From: Sparassis latifolia
Lineage: Eukaryota > Basidiomycota > Agaricomycetes > Polyporales > Sparassidaceae
Assembly (NCBI GenBank): GCA_018466975.1
Contig: CM031562.1
Coordinates: forward strand, 2,356,001-2,420,000
Length of the DNA: 64,000 bases
Reading direction: 5' to 3'
Shown: positions 34,857 to 46,900 of the stretch, piece after piece
Position numbering within the stretch: position 1 is the first letter of the stretch
Layout: each line of letters opens with the position of its first letter
The notes under the pieces: generated by a model
Seen by the model: the letters and a program-made list of their open reading frames with translations, nothing else
Told to the model about the DNA's origin: nothing
Database searches by the model: none
Position numbers and translations under genes: made by a program

Positions 34857-35816
34857 ATGGCTTCTCAGTCATACGTCTGGCTCATCACCGGGTGAGCGGT
34901 TTCTGTGCTGTCAGTCTGACATTTACTTACGATGGCTGCATCCTCAGTACATCTCGTGGTATCGGCCTGGAGATGACGCGCCAACTGCTACAATCCCCCA
35001 TGAACACGGTCATCGCGACATGTCGGAACCCCGCAGGAGCAACAGGTCTCCAAGCACTGAAGACCGATCTGACTCTGAAAGGAACCCTACACGTCGTCCA
35101 GCTGGATGTCGCTGATGAAACTTCGATTCGGAACTCCGTGAAGCCCGTTACTGAGATCCTTGGCGACAGAGGTATCGACTACCTGTATAACAACGCTGCT
35201 ACGGTACGTCGGCATGCGATGTGTGTGCATGTGTGGCTCATCTTAGCTCACAAGCATTTCAGACCGAGTGGTTCGACACGGCGTTCGAGCACTCATACTC
35301 GGGAATGATCCGTACATTTCAGGCGAACGTCGCGGGTCCGGCACTCATTGCGCAGCTATATATACCCTACATCCTGAGGAGTTTGCGCAAGGTCATCGTC
35401 AACATGTCCACGGGACTCGCAAGTTTTGGCTTGAACTGCGGGCCGAAGTGTGTATCGTACAGTATCAGCAAGACGGCACTGAACATGCTTGTACGTTTCA
35501 CAACGTATTCACCTGTATCGATTATCGACTGATACGAAGCTCCGGTCCTGGTGACAGACGTACAAACAAGCGACCAACAAACCAGAGATCATTGCAATCT
35601 CCCTAGATCCTGGATGGGTGAAGACAGGTTAGTCCAATGTCTCCGCTTGTTTGCGCTATGATTCCCATTAACTCGATGTGCACAGAGATGGGTGGCGAGG
35701 GAGCGCTCCTCGAACCATCGGACAGTGTTGCTGGTATCATCAAGACCCTCCAGGGCCTGACCTCTGAAAACTCCGGCAAGTTCTACCGATACAATGGCGA
35801 GTCGATCATCTGGTAG
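34857..35816 (+). CDS. Short-chain dehydrogenase/reductase, C-factor-like, 239 aa
   Basis: Exons 34857-34891, 34948-35203, 35263-35490, 35558-35627 and 35686-35816 (introns 56, 59, 67 and 58 bp) close to 720 bp. The Rossmann motif is LITGTSRGIG (TGxxxGIG, residues about 9-18). Next come LDVADETSIR and DYLYNNAAT (NNAx motif). The catalytic block has NMSTGLASFG with the Ser, and YSISK (YxxxK) near residue 165; LDPGWVKTEMGG closes the cofactor region. This matches the classical SDR group that includes C-factor/sniffer-like enzymes, which use NAD(P)H to reduce or oxidise small carbonyls or alcohols. The usual NNAG is NNAA here, a mild departure. Substrate unknown. It converges on the flavoprotein gene downstream. 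Confidence 0.85.
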
Positions 35817-36219
35817 GAGAGGAAGTGGAGCACAGATTTGGAATTTAAGGTCTTATTTGCAATGTTATAAACGGGATGAGGACGAGCCATTCAATCACCA
35901 TTTAAAGAGAACCTTCGGTGCGAGCTTATCAGAGTTCCGTTTCTCATCCACGCGACCAGATCGCGCTCAACGGAATGGCTAACATCACCGCAGTTACCAT
36001 ACTCATAAGTGTACGCAGATGTTATGACTACATGCGGGATCGAGGGTTATCAGTTTGCCGTCAGCTAGATGAACACACTGCGAAAATGCTGAGGACGTGA
36101 TCATAGTCTAAAGCACGCTGTGCAATGGATATAATAATGGAAGGTCTATCAGAACGAACGGAACAGCAGGATGGATATTCTAATTCTCAAAAAAAATAAA
36201 CAGTGCGGAGCATTGGCAA
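35817..36219. other. Convergent 3' intergenic region
   Basis: Lies between the stops of the dehydrogenase (+) and the flavoprotein (-). An A-run at 36,189-36,195 and AT-rich sequence could serve 3'-end formation. No gene is supported. Confidence 0.5.
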
Positions 36220-37571
36220 TCATAGACCGCGCTCTGCTCTTGTCTTCTTGATGAAGAGATCTCCACCCTTCAGCCAGCTAGTGAAGTAGTCTCCGAACAT
36301 CAGACCCCAGAAGTATGGGAAGTATGAAGAACCATGACCCTGTAGGCTATATGAGAACACACACGTCGACAGCGCACAGAACAGGCATACCTTCCCGATT
36401 GGTACGACGATGGCCTCCGGGGTACCCTTGTATATCTTCTTCTGCGGCTCGCCTGCAAGGAAACTTGTAATATTTGGTGCGACTACCGCAACGTGAGCTG
36501 GCCCCTTCAGCGCCTGCTTCTGTTCCTTCCAGTCGGTGATGTCGCCCAGTGCGAACACACCGGGATGCGCAACGGTCTCGAAGGTCGGCTTGACCTTGAC
36601 CTGCGAGCGCTCGTTGAGAACGTCCGAGCCGAGCGTCTTGATATAAGCCACGTTCAGGCGGGGGCCGAACGTGGGCACCTGATTACAGGACGGTGGTCAG
36701 GCCAAGTGTGCCAGAATGAAGCTGGAAACACGTACGACGAGGTCGGCATCAGGAATTGTCGTGCCACTGCGTGTCGTAATGCCGATAGTATCTAGTTCTG
36801 GCATGCTGTCCAGATATTCGCCCAACACCAGATTGATCTTCCGGGCGCGGACACGTTTCTCGAGGTCCTTGCGATACTTCGCCGGATATGTTGCGTTGAG
36901 CAACATCTTGTCGCTCTGGATAATCGTAATTTTCTTGTCCTACACACATAATACGATGTCAAGAGTGCGTGGAATTTCTCACACAATTTCAGACATACCG
37001 CGAATGTGTCCCGGAGCTCTCCAGCTGTCTCTATAGGGCTGTCAGTGTCTGCGTGGTCTGAAGTGCCTACGGATAACTCACCAATACCGACCGCGCCACC
37101 TCCAATGAGGACAATGTGCTTCGCATTACCATACTTCAGGCGCCATTCCTTGATGTGTTCGCGAATTTCAGAGTCGGTGGTAGGGAAGTCCAGAGGACCA
37201 GACCACGAGGAACCAGAAGCCAGGGCCAATGCCGCGTACGAGATCCGCTCCCCGCTTTGCAATACGACCACGCCGCCTTGTCCGGGCTCGGTCTCCTCGA
37301 TGGCAGTGACCTTATCGACCTTAAGAGTACCGTTGCCATTGATGAAGAGCTTGTCGTATGGGATGAGCGCCCCGTCCTCGATGTGGCCTTCGTCGGTGAC
37401 GGTCATGCGTGCCGCGGCAAGGAAGTGAATAGCGTACGGCCGTTCATTGATGAGGATGACGCGGTATTTCGATGAGTCGAGTGTGCGAGAGAGTGAACGC
37501 GCAAGCAGAGAGCCGGCATGGCCACCACCAACGATCACAACGTTCTTTTTCTCCTCGATAGTCTTAGACAT
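36220..37571 (-). CDS. AMID/AIFM2-like FAD-NAD(P)H oxidoreductase, 377 aa
   Basis: Minus-strand exons 37571-37082, 37030-36999, 36939-36736, 36678-36391 and 36339-36220 (introns 51, 59, 57 and 51 bp) close to 1,134 bp. The FAD-binding motif is NVVIVGGGHAGSLLARSL (GxGxxG-like, near residue 10). The second dinucleotide motif is HIVLIGGGAVGIE (about 152-164). The conserved FAD end-motif is GVFALGDITDW (about 282-292). This is the layout of the AIF-related family of pyridine nucleotide-disulphide oxidoreductases (AMID/AIFM2/FSP1-like), which oxidise NADH and reduce quinones. No redox-active Cys pair is present, as expected for this group. The C-terminus (YFPYFWGLMFGDYFTSWLKG) is amphipathic or hydrophobic, fitting membrane association. 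There is no obvious N-terminal targeting peptide. Confidence 0.85.
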
Positions 37572-39596
37572 CTTCAGAAATATAAAAGTAAGGACATACA
37601 GATGACGGGGCAGGGAACCAAATCAGACTCACCACTGCGGCGTCTCGTTTTTTATGTAAAAAAGAGACAACAGATCCCATGAGAACTCCTGTGGTATGAA
37701 AGTAATCTTCTGGGAACCATCTGCCTCGGCGGTCTTTAAGAGACTCCACGGCATTAATCTCCTCGAGATTATGAGTGAAAAAAAAGCATTTGATCTGTCA
37801 ATTACGGAGAACCGCATGCTCGGAGACGAGATGAGTACGTGAGCTGCCAGGGCAATTCTCCGTGAGTTGGCCCGTGCTGACACGCTATGACGACGAACTT
37901 ACCAAGCCATGAGACTGGTTACTGGCGTCGATCTGGATATCGGGAAGATTGCAGATGCTATGCCTGCGCTCCTCGTTGACGAGTTCCGAGTCCGTCGGAT
38001 AGTTTCTTCCCTGCTAATTTTGAGGGTCATCAGTTGCTTCGCGCAAGTACGTCCTGCTACAGTGGGTAAAGTGCCCTGTTTGCCTGCTCAACGTAGACAC
38101 CAACCGAGTGCGGATGCTCAGCTCTGGGAAGAACGGATCCCAGGGCCCTCAAGATTCTGGCGTGCGAAGGATGTCGATGAGTTGCTGACAGACGATTATC
38201 AGATAAAACGCTTGGAACGCGTTGACGCTGCTTCGATTCTCACCCGCACTTACTCAGTATGAGAGAGAAACACGGCCGTGCTGCTGCGTTGCTGATCTGA
38301 TAGTCGTGCACGCCTCGACCGTGACAGCGGTAGTAGTATCTCGTGAAGAGGGCCGGAAGGCGCAGGTGTCGCCGTGGACTCGCACATGTCACATTTGTCA
38401 GGCTCCAAGTTAAGTAACTCATGGTACCCAGAGATCACTGCTGCGTATGGCAGCATGTACTACTTAGTACCGTAGGTGGGGGTACCCGTGCGAGTTAGCC
38501 ACACTTACCCCTTCTCTGCCCTAATGCCTACGAGAGCATCATTCCGGTCATTCGCCGAATGATGAGGCTCTCGCAGGCATTCAGGGCTTTTTCCTCTATA
38601 TGCAGCGACATCACAATCTCCCCGACTGGATGCCATTTTGGTCACAGTAAGTTGGTGAGTTTTCAGCTACTTCTACAGATGATCGCTGAGATATTCGATT
38701 TAGCAATTCGTCTTCGGGACATCACGCATGGTCGGGCGACAGGTCAACGTCACGCGTAGACTAAGATAATTTGAATCTTTGAGAAGATTACGACTTGTTC
38801 GTCAACTCAGATGCCTGCGTTTGAGGCTCCTTGCAGAGGATACACCGTGAATAGTGAGGACGGCCGAAGGTGTCCGTTGAGGAAGCAGTGTCATCTGCGT
38901 ACACCACCACACATGCAGGAGATCGAGGCGTCCCTCTTTGTACTTCCCCAGTTCATTCCCCTCGTGGGCCATCCGATAAATATTCATGAGAACGGTGGCA
39001 CGGCCACAGATTAATTGCAATGTCGTACCAAACCACTGCTGGCAGGTACGTGCATTCATGCTCAATTTACGGTCGTCTCCCGTCTGCCTGGCACTGACTT
39101 CTAGAATCAGTCACCTACTTCAAAACAGTTCTCGGAGACCCAGTGTATTATTTCGCGAGTCCTGCAATGAAATATATCAAAGGAAATAGCCATTATCACT
39201 AAAGCAATAGCTGTGTTTAGACCCTAGGATCCCCAAAATGTTGTCAAATTCACTCTGCATGGCGCGGTAATCCCGCCCGTTTCTTTTCCGACATCAGGAC
39301 AACGCCATCCAAACGAGTCCGAATTTATTTGTCGATGCTGGACGTCGCCAGTCTTGAGATGCAAATCGAGCTGACTCCCCGTCTGGCAAACTGGATATCA
39401 ATGTTCTGTTGTGGGTCTTTCTCAATGGGAATCTGACTGAAGCAGAATGATACGGTACAGATATACATCTGTATACGTTTGGAAACATATAGACGTCCCA
39501 ACAGAGCTTTTGCAACAAATTTGTTAAATACATCTATCACTAGAATCCTGTCCAACCTACAAGTTCTCCACTCCCCCGTGCATCTTCCCATCCCGC
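37572..39596. other. Intergenic, contains a near-perfect hairpin
   Basis: No frame here has a motif. Bases 38,517-38,588 form a stem of about 30 bp: GCCCTAATGCCTACGAGAG pairs with CTCTCGCAGGCATTCAGGGC across a short loop, with few mismatches. The rest is featureless. Confidence 0.5.
38517..38588. repeat. Long imperfect hairpin
   Basis: The left arm (GCCCTAATGCCTACGAGAGCATCATT-like, from 38,517) and right arm (ending 38,588) are reverse complements apart from a few substitutions and a 3-base gap; the centre is about 15 bp. It could be a palindromic relic, or a transcribed small RNA precursor if the locus is expressed. No tandem T-run follows the stem. Confidence 0.6.
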
Positions 39597-42443
39597 TCAG
39601 GCCGACGCACCGACACCTTGTGGTTCGGGATGACCACCTTGCTGCCCATTCCCAGAGATATCCATCGCTGTAAGCTGGTTTGGCAGCCCGTAATACTGCG
39701 ACTGCCATCCCTGCTGGTGGGCACCAGCCACATCACCTGCGGTAGGTGGAGACCCTTGCTGGCTACCGTTGGGAGGACCGGTAGCTCCGTACGGCGATGT
39801 CCCATAGCCTATTTGCTGCTGCTGAGGTGCACCATGGGATTGCAGAGCCGGAGTTGCGGTCAGCTGGGTGTCGGAACGTACTGGAGCAGTGGCGACAGCT
39901 TCCACCGCTTCGTGACTGAGTTGTTGCGCAGAATAACCTGCGACATCACCGGAGGACTGCTGAGGACCGGATGATGCGTGTACAGCGCCCTGAGGTAGCG
40001 CGAACGACTGTTGCGGGCTGGCATGGGATAACTCTTGTGAAGTTGCACGGGCAGCAGCGGCAGGGGGGGCAGCTTCCTTGATCCCTGGAACGGAGAGGAA
40101 ATAAACTGCACCAGTTATATCTGTCCCACCCTGCGCGTAGTACTGTGCCCACGCCTGGACGTTAGGATCTGCGTACGTGGCATTCGGATCGTATACATAT
40201 GGAGGACCAGTCTGCTGGCTCGATTGCTGCTGCTGAGGCTGTGCTTGCGATTGCTGGGGCTGCGGTTGCATCTGCGGCTGAGGCTGAGACTGTACCTGCG
40301 GTTGCGACTGCAATTCAGGCTGAGATTGCGTCTGAGGCTGCGTTTGAGGTTGCAACTGAGGTTGGGGTTGAGACTGTGGTTGGGTATGGGTTTGTACCTG
40401 GGGCTGCTGCTGCTGAGGTACCGCAGCTTGTGACTGCGGCTGTGCAATGGACTGAGCTCCAGGGTACCCATACGACTCCGGCTGCACACCATACGGAACA
40501 GCACTCCCAGGCGACGCAACGTACGACTGCGACTGGGCATAGGCTGGTCGCTGAGCGTAGGGATTGGTTTCGTATGATTGCGGTGGCGGGGCGCCCGGGT
40601 ATTGGCCTTCCGCGCTGACGGAGTAGGCCCCAGCGGGCGCCGGGTATGCATTGTATCCAGGCTGATCATAGACTGCTGGATTCCACCCATACGTCTGAGG
40701 TCCGCCACCCATCGGGTAGTCCTGACGGCTTCGAGAGTCAGACCCGTACGATTGTGATTGGGCTGCCGGATACCCCGATCGTCCTTCGTACACTACAAAG
40801 GCAATTAGAGATAAACAATATGAAGCAAAAGAACCGACTTGCTTGCTGAGTGCCTCGCTAAGCTCTCCTCCATCATTCGGTCGAAAATTGTCCTTGCTTT
40901 AACGAAACTTTCGTTCATTGAGACAAGGTCGGCTGAATCATTAGTCAGACCCAACAACACAGAGTACAACACGGAGTAGGCAAACCTCGCTTTTGGCTGT
41001 ACTTGTCAATTAGCTTGACGATCTTCGGACGTAGAGTCATGCATGACCTGTACAGCTCCTGCAAAGATACTTAATATTTAGCTACACACTCTCTCTGCGG
41101 GGACGTGCCTGAATCTCCTCGTTGTCGGCAAGATTGTCCTTTACAGGGTCCATCTCGCGGAGCAGTGTGAGTAACCGATCGACATTGGCGGCCTGATTAA
41201 ACACGGCAGCCTCTTGTTCCGCCTCTCTTGCAATTTCGGCTGCCGTAGGCTCAGGCAGTGGTTCCTACATACATATTTTTATCAGATACACAGTGATGAT
41301 CAGGTAAGGAAAGCCCACGCACCACATAGTTGACAGGAAATATGCCTGTCCTACCCTTCAGTTGACCCCGCCACCAGTCCTTGTAACCACGATCAACGAC
41401 CTTGATGATGTCACCCTTCTCGAACGGCAGTTCACCAGGCTCGGAGGGCTCAAATGTGTGCAGAGCACGGACCCGAGTGACAATGGGTATATTCTCCCGA
41501 CCCGAGGACAACGAATCTGCTGAGCTCACCGCTGGTGTGGCAGCAGTAACGGTCGATGCAGCAACTGGCGCAACTGCAGAGACAGCAGGGCTGGGGGATG
41601 GCACATATCCACCATAACCTGGTTGCTGGGAAGACGTGTGCGGGGTAACCTTGACCGCAGCGGGAGCCTCTGATCCTGACCCACCGGCACCGCTCGAGGA
41701 CGCTAGTGAGTATGAGTCCCATTGTCCCCTACCGCCCTTATCGTGGACGGACATCTCCAACACCCGTTGCAGCTCTTCCTCTTCCCGTCGCCGTACTTCG
41801 TCATCCACTTCGGGCAGAGGTGGCTCATCGGGAGTCTCGAATTTGTAACCTTTGCTCTTCAGCGTCTCGTAGCATTCCTCCATCATGCCCAGCGTGGTGT
41901 CCTTCTCGAAATCGGCAGTCCACATAGCCACCAAGCCCAGCGTCCTGCGCCTCACTTTTTCGTGTGTTGTCTGTCCATGCATTGCGATAAATGAGATGCT
42001 GGCAATAAGACACAGAAATGAAGCGCACTCTGTCTGTGACAAGCCGCTCCAGACTCTGAGTGAAAGCGCGCGATGCAATCTCTCTGTGCACCTCCACACC
42101 ACAATTCTTGGACAAGGCTTCAGCCAATGTCAAGGTGTATAGCTGCACATTAGGACTTCGATGGGCGAGTCTCTTGAGGACAGCTGCGGTGACGTTCCGC
42201 GCGCTGTTTCAGATGCGTTAATCGTGTATCTAACAGATAGTGCATGCTACTCACCCTTGTTCCCCTTCATCTTGTACTTTGTCGCATAGATTCAGAATTA
42301 GTTCCCAGTTCTCACTCGTGAGGTTCTCGTCTGTAGTCTTGCCTAGTAGACATGAAGCGTGAGAGTCATATACCGACGGGGGTCGAAATTGGACACTCAC
42401 CGACGATATCGTCGTACGGATTCGGCTGACCACCTCTGAACAT
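39597..42443 (-). CDS. HSE1: ESCRT-0 subunit Hse1 (STAM-like), 822 aa
   Basis: Eight minus-strand exons, 42443-42401, 42342-42255, 42203-42029, 41970-41323, 41264-41109, 41058-40986, 40932-40843 and 40792-39597, close to 2,469 bp. The start reads MFRGGQPNPYDDIV. A VHS domain spans about residues 1-150. A UIM lies near 161-180 (EEEELQRVLEMSV). An SH3 domain ends at about 318 (ALHTFEPSEPGELPFEKGD, WWRGQLKGRTGIFPVNYV). The coiled-coil core that binds Vps27 is about 320-424 (ELYRSCMTLRPKIVKLIDKY, FDRMMEESLARHS). Then comes a roughly 400-residue Gln/Pro/Tyr/Gly tail with dense PQ repeats (40,200-40,430). With Vps27, Hse1 captures ubiquitinated cargo at endosomes for multivesicular-body sorting. 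Introns 5 (41,108-41,059) and 7 (40,842-40,793) start GC rather than GT. The tail is longer than in yeast. It is transcribed away from MMS2. Confidence 0.92.
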
Positions 42444-42673
42444 AACGATCTTGTTGCCTTTAGAGAAAGAAAGAAGAGCGAATATATTCTGCTGGTGTAC
42501 TGCGCGCCCCGCTGCGGTGTTACTATTAGAGACTGTGACTGTGAGCAGTGCGGTCACTGCGATGCCCGGCACGCCTTCCCGGATACGGATATGGCAGTAC
42601 GCCACTTGACTCTTGCAGCTTCCTTGCAGGCACTGCTGCCTGCTTGCTTCCACTCACACCTTTATCCCGTTCG
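42444..42673. promoter_or_regulatory. Divergent promoter shared by HSE1 (-) and MMS2 (+)
   Basis: Only 230 bp separate the two ATGs, so both genes must initiate here. A pyrimidine-rich stretch (CTTGCAGCTTCCTTGCAGGC, 42,614-42,633) lies about 40 bp before the MMS2 ATG. No canonical TATA box was seen. Shared regulation is inferred from spacing only. Confidence 0.55.
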
Positions 42674-43285
42674 ATGGCAAGGGGTAAATTTATTGTCCTC
42701 TTTGCAAGGCTTAAACTCATCTCTTTATACTAGTTCCAAGAAATTTCCGTCTCCTCGAGGAGCTTGAGAAGGGCGAGAAGGGCATCGGGGATGGGTCGTG
42801 CTCGTACGGTCTCGAAGATGGAGACGATATCATGATGAGCCACTGGAACGGCACGATCATTGGTCCTGGACATGTGAGTCTTTACTAAAATTTATCCTTG
42901 CCCCGATCGACGACATCGCGGTGGACATAGACGTGGTAACTAAACCACATCACAGACGGTGCACGAGAACAGGATTTATAGTCTCAAGATTACATGTGGA
43001 GAGAGTTACCCCGACCAACCACCCACCGTCCAATTTGTCTCTCGAGTCAACCTTCCATTTGTGAACCAAATCGACGGCAAAGTCGATCCGCACAAACTTC
43101 CCGTATTGGCGCATTGGAACAGGAACAGTAGTATCGAGACAGTTCTTGTAGAGATTCGCAGGTGCGTAGCTGAAACACAGCACAGTGATGTTGCAGTTGT
43201 ACCCACCTGTGCTTCGCGTTATAGGGAGATGGCTTCATTCAACAATCGCAAGCTTCCTCAGCCTCCGGAAGGCAGCACTTTCTAG
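42674..43285 (+). CDS. MMS2: Ubiquitin-conjugating enzyme variant Mms2 (UEV), 138 aa
   Basis: Exons 42674-42683, 42734-42873, 42956-43161 and 43225-43285 (introns 50, 82 and 63 bp) close to 417 bp. The protein reads [73 protein letters not shown] and [19 protein letters not shown]. This is the UBC fold with the YPDQPP loop, but the HPN motif and catalytic Cys of active E2s are absent, which is diagnostic of UEVs. Length matches the family (about 138-145). Mms2 pairs with Ubc13 to build K63-linked ubiquitin chains in DNA-damage tolerance and in trafficking. The first exon holds only ten coding bases, which is easy to miss. Confidence 0.92.
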
Positions 43286-43938
43286 GGGACCTATATCCGT
43301 CTATATTGCATCTGGCACGAAGGGGGGAGAGTACGCATCTTGTCGATAACCTGTGTTTTTAGCATTCAATCGAGCATCAGAGTCACACTACTGATATACA
43401 GGCACGCGACGCAATGTCAACGCGAATTATCCTCGTTTTCTCGACGTAATGAGGCCGTCCTATAACTTCAACTCTCAATATCTGAACACCGAGGAAGCAA
43501 AAGAGAACTCAGCGACCAGTGAGCGTCTCAGTAGAAGTTCTCAGGTTTCTGAGTAGTTCTATTTGTATTGTTGGGCGAGTCTCCCTTTGACACCCGAAAT
43601 TATCAGTATGCAGTCCTCAGGCATAACATGCTGAGGCCGAGAGACGCAAATCTCAGTCAGGTACACCCTCAGTGTGCTGTGCACTTTCATCTGGAAAGCT
43701 CGCATGGAAGTGGTGAGCATTGCAGTAGAGTATTAGTATTAGACATGAATGACGAGCGAAGAAAACATGTATACATCTGGGGTATCGAATGCGTAATTGT
43801 ATAGGACCCACTGAGCAGGATCATTAATTAAACTAGCTATATAAGGGTGGTGTGAATGTACGTAGGTACAAAGCAACATTAATGGTATGCACAAACATGA
43901 GGCAGAGAAGGAAGAAGTTACAGCATAGAGTCTGTCAA
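43286..43938. other. Convergent intergenic region
   Basis: Between the stops of MMS2 (+) and the Ser-rich gene (-). Short frames only (largest 78 codons, 43,568-43,804, unsupported). Nothing else is supported. Confidence 0.5.
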
Positions 43939-46900
43939 TCATGAGTCATGATCAGACTCCGAATATTCTGAGAGTGCAGTGTTCATCTCCTCCGACAGAA
44001 GGCCCGACTCGCCCAGACGCAGTGTGCCGCCCGCGCGGTCGCTGCGCTGGAGTAAATCCTCCCATTTCGAGGTCTTTTCCTGCTCAGTCCAAGCATGTCG
44101 GGGCGACTCCATCTCACGGAATGTCAGCGGAGAACGCGTGGCACTAGACGGAGAGGCGGAGGAGGCTGGCGAAGGGGGCACCTGTTTCGCAGTCGACGCG
44201 TAGCTAGAACGGTTCACTGACGACCGGTTAGAGAAGTTCAGGTCGACGGAAACCGAGGGGTGGGGACGTGGTGTCGCAGGAACATTCGCCGCTTGCATGG
44301 ACCGGGACAGAGTCATGACGTCAATGCGAGCAGGTTTCCGTTGGTCGCTGCGCTTGGGGCGCGGTGGCGGATTAGACGGACCCAACGTGCCAAATTCTGA
44401 GAGGGAGGACAAAGGGAAGGAGGGAATAATGGGTGACGGTGACATCTCCTGTAATGTGGCAGATGGCGGTCGTCGGCGAGGAGGTAAAGGTAGAGAAGGC
44501 CGACTGTCATCCACGGAACTTGCGATTCTCACATCGTTGACAGGTGCAGAACGAGAGCGATTAGGCTGCCGTAGCTTGTGGGACACGTCTGCCTTGGCAC
44601 GATCTTGCTCTGCGTTCAAGCGGTTAAGTTCGCTGGGAGGTACGATGTGTTGGCCGTACGGAGAATCATAAGGTTTCGGCATAGGCGGTAGCTCTTCGCC
44701 GTACGACGAGGTCGAGGATCTAGTAGAATGAGCTCGATGAAAGAACCCTGAAGAGGCTATATCGGAAGACCCAGGAGACGACGACCTCGTCGTCGTGCTT
44801 GGACGACCGGCTATAGCGCTGGAGCTTTTGTTTCCGGTGGATGGTCGAGACGGGGGTGAGGCCTTATGCCTGTGAGAGGGTGATGGTGTAGTTTGTACTC
44901 CAGACAATGATGCCCGTGACTGCATGAAGCGCGATAGCAGCACGCCATCGTCACCACCATCCTGACCTGGAGTAGATTTAAGTGGCAATTCAAAGGTCAT
45001 GCGCGGTAATGCCAGTTTGTGAAAGTCCTGAGGGAGAGCTGGCACCGGCGGCGGAGACGAGTCGCGCTGACGGTACTTATCGCGCAGCCCACCTGTGCTG
45101 AGGCGTTTCACAAGTTTCCACCACTTGCCACCCGGCGACGAGTCCTCATTAAAGTCCCTGTCCTTTCCTTTCCCCGACTTCGCCGCCCACGAACCCACGC
45201 CTTCCGATCGTCTACCCTCTTCAGCTGCAGTCTCGGGAGCACCATTCTTCGCCGTCGGTATTGAACGTCGCGAATGTTTACTCTGTCCGGACACGTCAAC
45301 GTAGTCATCCATGGACATCCTCACCGGTGTCCGCGGTGACTTCGGTATGCTGTCTGATCGTCTTTTCTGCGGTTGCCCATCGTATGGTCGCCAAGCGTCC
45401 GCGTCACGCCCACGGGCCTGGTCCTCGTGGATCACCCTAGAAGGAGATATATCCCGGTCTCGCTTCACGATGTCTGCAACCTTCTTGAGCCTGCCAGACA
45501 CCTTTCTCGATAGACTCTTGCGCATGCCAGGTATAGGGTGGGTCTTGCTCCTGTGCTCCTCCATCGACATGTATGGGTTGAAAATCCACGTGTCGCCCTG
45601 AGAATCGGCGGTCGCTGGCCTATGCTCGGAGATGCCACCGAATACGGTATAGTAGGGGCCATTGCTCTCCTCCTTCAACTCGTCCAGGTCCTCTGGGGGT
45701 TGGTCTGTCCGACTGCTACTGCCGTGCACGGACACACCCTGCCGGCGTATAAGATCTTCATAGCTTGACGTCTCCGCAAGCTCTTCGCGACGCTGCTCCT
45801 GCTGCTTGTACGCATGAGCAACCCTCCCAGCAGGAGTCAGTCCTACAGGTATTGGAGGTTCCTTCTGGCGGGTACTGGCGCTGGTCGCAGAAGCCGCCTG
45901 CCTCGGTGCGCTAGCTGACCGGTAGGGCGCACCATGGGCACTATCAGCGGAGCGCAGTCTCTGTTTCCCCGATGTGGAGTGGGGTAGAGTGCCAGCGCTG
46001 CGAGGCTGTCCATCGCGACTTGGCGGGGGCGCAACGGTCGGATTCGAGCGTGCGCTCGGTTTACGTCTCAGGACGTTACGGGAGGGTCTGGGGCTCAGAG
46101 CGCGCTCTCGTTCTGCATCTTGTGCTGCAGGGGACACATCTCTAGAGCCAGACCGGTGGCCTGATGATGACCTGGAGCCTGACGGTCCTACCTGCAGGTT
46201 CTGCTCCTCACGAGAGCTTGTGCCAGTAATATTGTACATTGCTAGTCGTGTGACTGTATCCGCTCCCAAATGCGAGTGTATATACGACGAACCTGACACC
46301 TCGGAGTCGGAAGGAAGGGAGACCGCAGACGAGCCCGACGCCTTATGGAGTGCGGGCCTGCTGAGCAGGCGCTTGAGATCCAAGTGACCACCATGATCAC
46401 GATCAACGCTCCCATTAGATGAATTGCGCGAACCCGAGGACGATATTCCCAGCGACGCAGGGAGAGTGAGCGGTGAATAATACGACGCGCCGGAACTCAG
46501 ACTGTAAGCAAAGCCTGCGGACAGGTCATCACTCTGCAGTTTGCGATGCGGTGACAAGTCACGCTGCCGTAGCCCAGGCCTAACCCCTGCACCGGTATTA
46601 GGATTAGACAAGCTCGTGCTGGATGACGGTGAGAACATGGACGACATAGTTGACGATGCGGCAGGGGGCATAGGGTCAGGCTTCCGCCTGTCTTGTAAAG
46701 ATGTGTTAGAGTCGCGCACTGCAAAGTCAGAGTGCGAATGAGGGTGCGTGAGGTCCATTGCACGATTAGAAGTGTGCTGCTGTGAAGGGCTATATGGGTT
46801 TAATATCTGACCCCTCGTGACCGACGAGCCGGCGGGTTGAGGTGGATGAAAAGAATTAGTCGCGTTGAGCTTATCAGCTTGTGGTATATCAGGGAGCTTT

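Noticed and set aside
39618..39974. 118-codon plus-strand frame opposite the HSE1 tail
   Set aside because: Shadow of the HSE1 coding exon.
40199..40618. 139-codon plus-strand frame of Ala/Val/Glu repeats
   Set aside because: Antisense shadow of the PQ repeats in Hse1.
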